DNA from: DATBLE01 sp046734335
GTDB lineage: Bacteria; Actinomycetota; Thermoleophilia; Gaiellales; Gaiellaceae
NCBI GenBank assembly: GCA_046734335.1
Contig: JBKPRA010000056.1
Coordinates: 1 to 64,000 of the forward strand
Direction: 5' to 3'
DNA: 64,000 nt
Part shown: one piece after another, positions 63,299 to 64,000 of the stretch
How positions within the stretch are numbered: the stretch's first letter is position 1
How the letters are laid out: every line of letters starts with the position of its first letter
Translations under genes and position numbers: made by a program
The notes under the pieces: generated by a model
Databases searched by the model: none
What the model was told of the DNA's origin: nothing
What the model saw: only the letters and a program-made list of their open reading frames with translations

Positions 63299-64000
63299 GT
63301 GCCCGGGAACGGTCGCACGATCGTCTTCCTCTCCGACTTCGGCTACCGGAACGAGTGGGTGGGGATCTGCCATGCCGTGATGAACCGGATCGCACCGGAG
63401 AGTTCGATCGTCGATCTCTCCCACGGCGTTCCGCCGCTCGATGTTCGCAACGGCGCACTGCTGCTCGTCGACTCGTTGCCCTACCTGGCGGCCGATGCGG
63501 TGCTGCTGGCGATCGTCGATCCGAGTGTAGGACGCGACCGCGACCTGGCCTTCGAGGCGAACGACGGGCGGCTCGTGGTCGGTCCCGACAACGGGTTGCT
63601 CGCGCCAGCCGCCGCGGCGCTCGGCGGAGTGGCGCGGGCGGTGGAGATCACCTCGCCCGACGTCGTGTTGAACCCGATCTCGCCCTCGTTCCACGCACGG
63701 GACGTGCTCGCGCCCGCCGCTGCCCATCTCGCTTCGGGCGCCGCGCTCGACGAGTTCGGGCCCGCGGTCGACCCGGCGTCGCTCGCGCAGATGGCGATCC
63801 CCGAGCCGACGGTCGAGCACGGAAAGATCGAGTGCGAGGTGCTCGACCTCAACCGCTTCGGCAACGTGCTGCTCAACGTCCGTGCAGCCGACCTCGCCGC
63901 GTCGGGCCTCGGCGAGGACGGCGCGGTCCAGATCGACGCGACCTCAGGATCCGCCCGGGCCGAGCGCGTCTCGACCTACGCCGACGTCGAGTCCGGCGAA
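63299..64000 (+). CDS. SAM hydroxide adenosyltransferase (DUF62), 3'-truncated by the window
   Basis: The frame from GTG 63299 stays open for 234 codons to the window end. TIVFLSDFGYRNEWVGICHAVMNRIAPESSIVDLSHGVPPLDVRNGALLL, VDPSVGRDRDLAF, VGPDNGLLAPAA, PSFHARDVLAPAAAHLASG, FGPAVDP and LDLNRFGNVLLNV are the landmarks of the SAM_adeno_trans family, relatives of fluorinase and chlorinase that split SAM with water into adenosine and methionine. The halide-binding residues cannot be judged reliably by eye. The missing part would be about 20-40 residues. Confidence 0.9.
   Translation, partial: MPGNGRTIVFLSDFGYRNEWVGICHAVMNRIAPESSIVDLSHGVPPLDVRNGALLLVDSLPYLAADAVLLAIVDPSVGRDRDLAFEANDGRLVVGPDNGLLAPAAAALGGVARAVEITSPDVVLNPISPSFHARDVLAPAAAHLASGAALDEFGPAVDPASLAQMAIPEPTVEHGKIECEVLDLNRFGNVLLNVRAADLAASGLGEDGAVQIDATSGSARAERVSTYADVESGE

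Overview
The window is a chromosomal segment of a very GC-rich bacterium, and gene content points to an actinobacterium, most plausibly the class Thermoleophilia (Gaiellales or Solirubrobacterales). That placement is an inference from protein flavour (LtrA family, LCP protein with LytR C-terminal domain, CHRD, DUF1996, DUF2252 and DUF4239 proteins, FtsE/FtsX beside prfB). Many genes start with ATG, GTG or TTG 6 to 14 nt after a TANNNT box, a leaderless promoter style typical of actinobacteria. No 16S rRNA or complete tRNA gene is present to fix the taxon.

Layout. 1-4.0 kb: end of prmC, a threonylcarbamoyl-AMP synthase, glyA, upp and a WecA/MraY-type glycan-lipid transferase. 4.0-6.7 kb: an AraC/VOC pair and a secreted beta-propeller protein, all on the minus strand. 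6.8-12.0 kb: F-type ATP synthase operon (two small membrane proteins, then atpB-E-F-H-A-G). 12.2-21.3 kb: a block that separates atpG from atpD. It holds a complete oligopeptide ABC transporter (two permeases, binding protein, two ATPases), secreted proteins and a zinc-finger anti-sigma-like protein. 21.5-23.5 kb: atpD and atpC. 23.5-27.3 kb: metH behind a structured leader RNA.

27.3-38.5 kb: cell-envelope and sugar-nucleotide genes (LCP protein, UDP-glucose dehydrogenase, two nucleotidyltransferases, cupin), a MerR gene in front of ahcY, a PadR/methyltransferase divergent pair with two palindromic operators, terC behind a manganese (yybP-ykoY) riboswitch, and mtnA. 38.5-51.8 kb: housekeeping (comF, hpf, secA, prfB with a programmed +1 frameshift, ftsE, ftsX, RNB exonuclease, MFS exporter, smpB) with two leaderless small proteins. 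51.9-53.4 kb: a decayed VOC gene, a CHRD protein and the tmRNA gene ssrA.

53.4-59.6 kb is the accessory part. The last 23-28 bp of ssrA recur at about 57.65 kb and 59.54 kb, as expected for attachment sites of elements integrated into ssrA. The two intervals hold a broken nucleotide cyclase, a DUF2252 protein, two DUF4239-like membrane proteins and two secreted proteins of unknown function; no integrase was found. 59.6-64 kb: a stand-alone TOPRIM protein, LtrA, a SnoaL-like protein, a GFA-TPR fusion, a GNAT acetyltransferase and the start of a SAM hydroxide adenosyltransferase cut by the window end.

Several genes bear on methionine and SAM turnover (glyA, metH, ahcY, mtnA, SAM hydrolase) but they are dispersed, not one operon. 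The most interesting items are the broken-up ATP synthase operon, the ssrA-derived repeats, the metH leader, the terC riboswitch with a visible ribosome-site switch, and the leaderless small genes.
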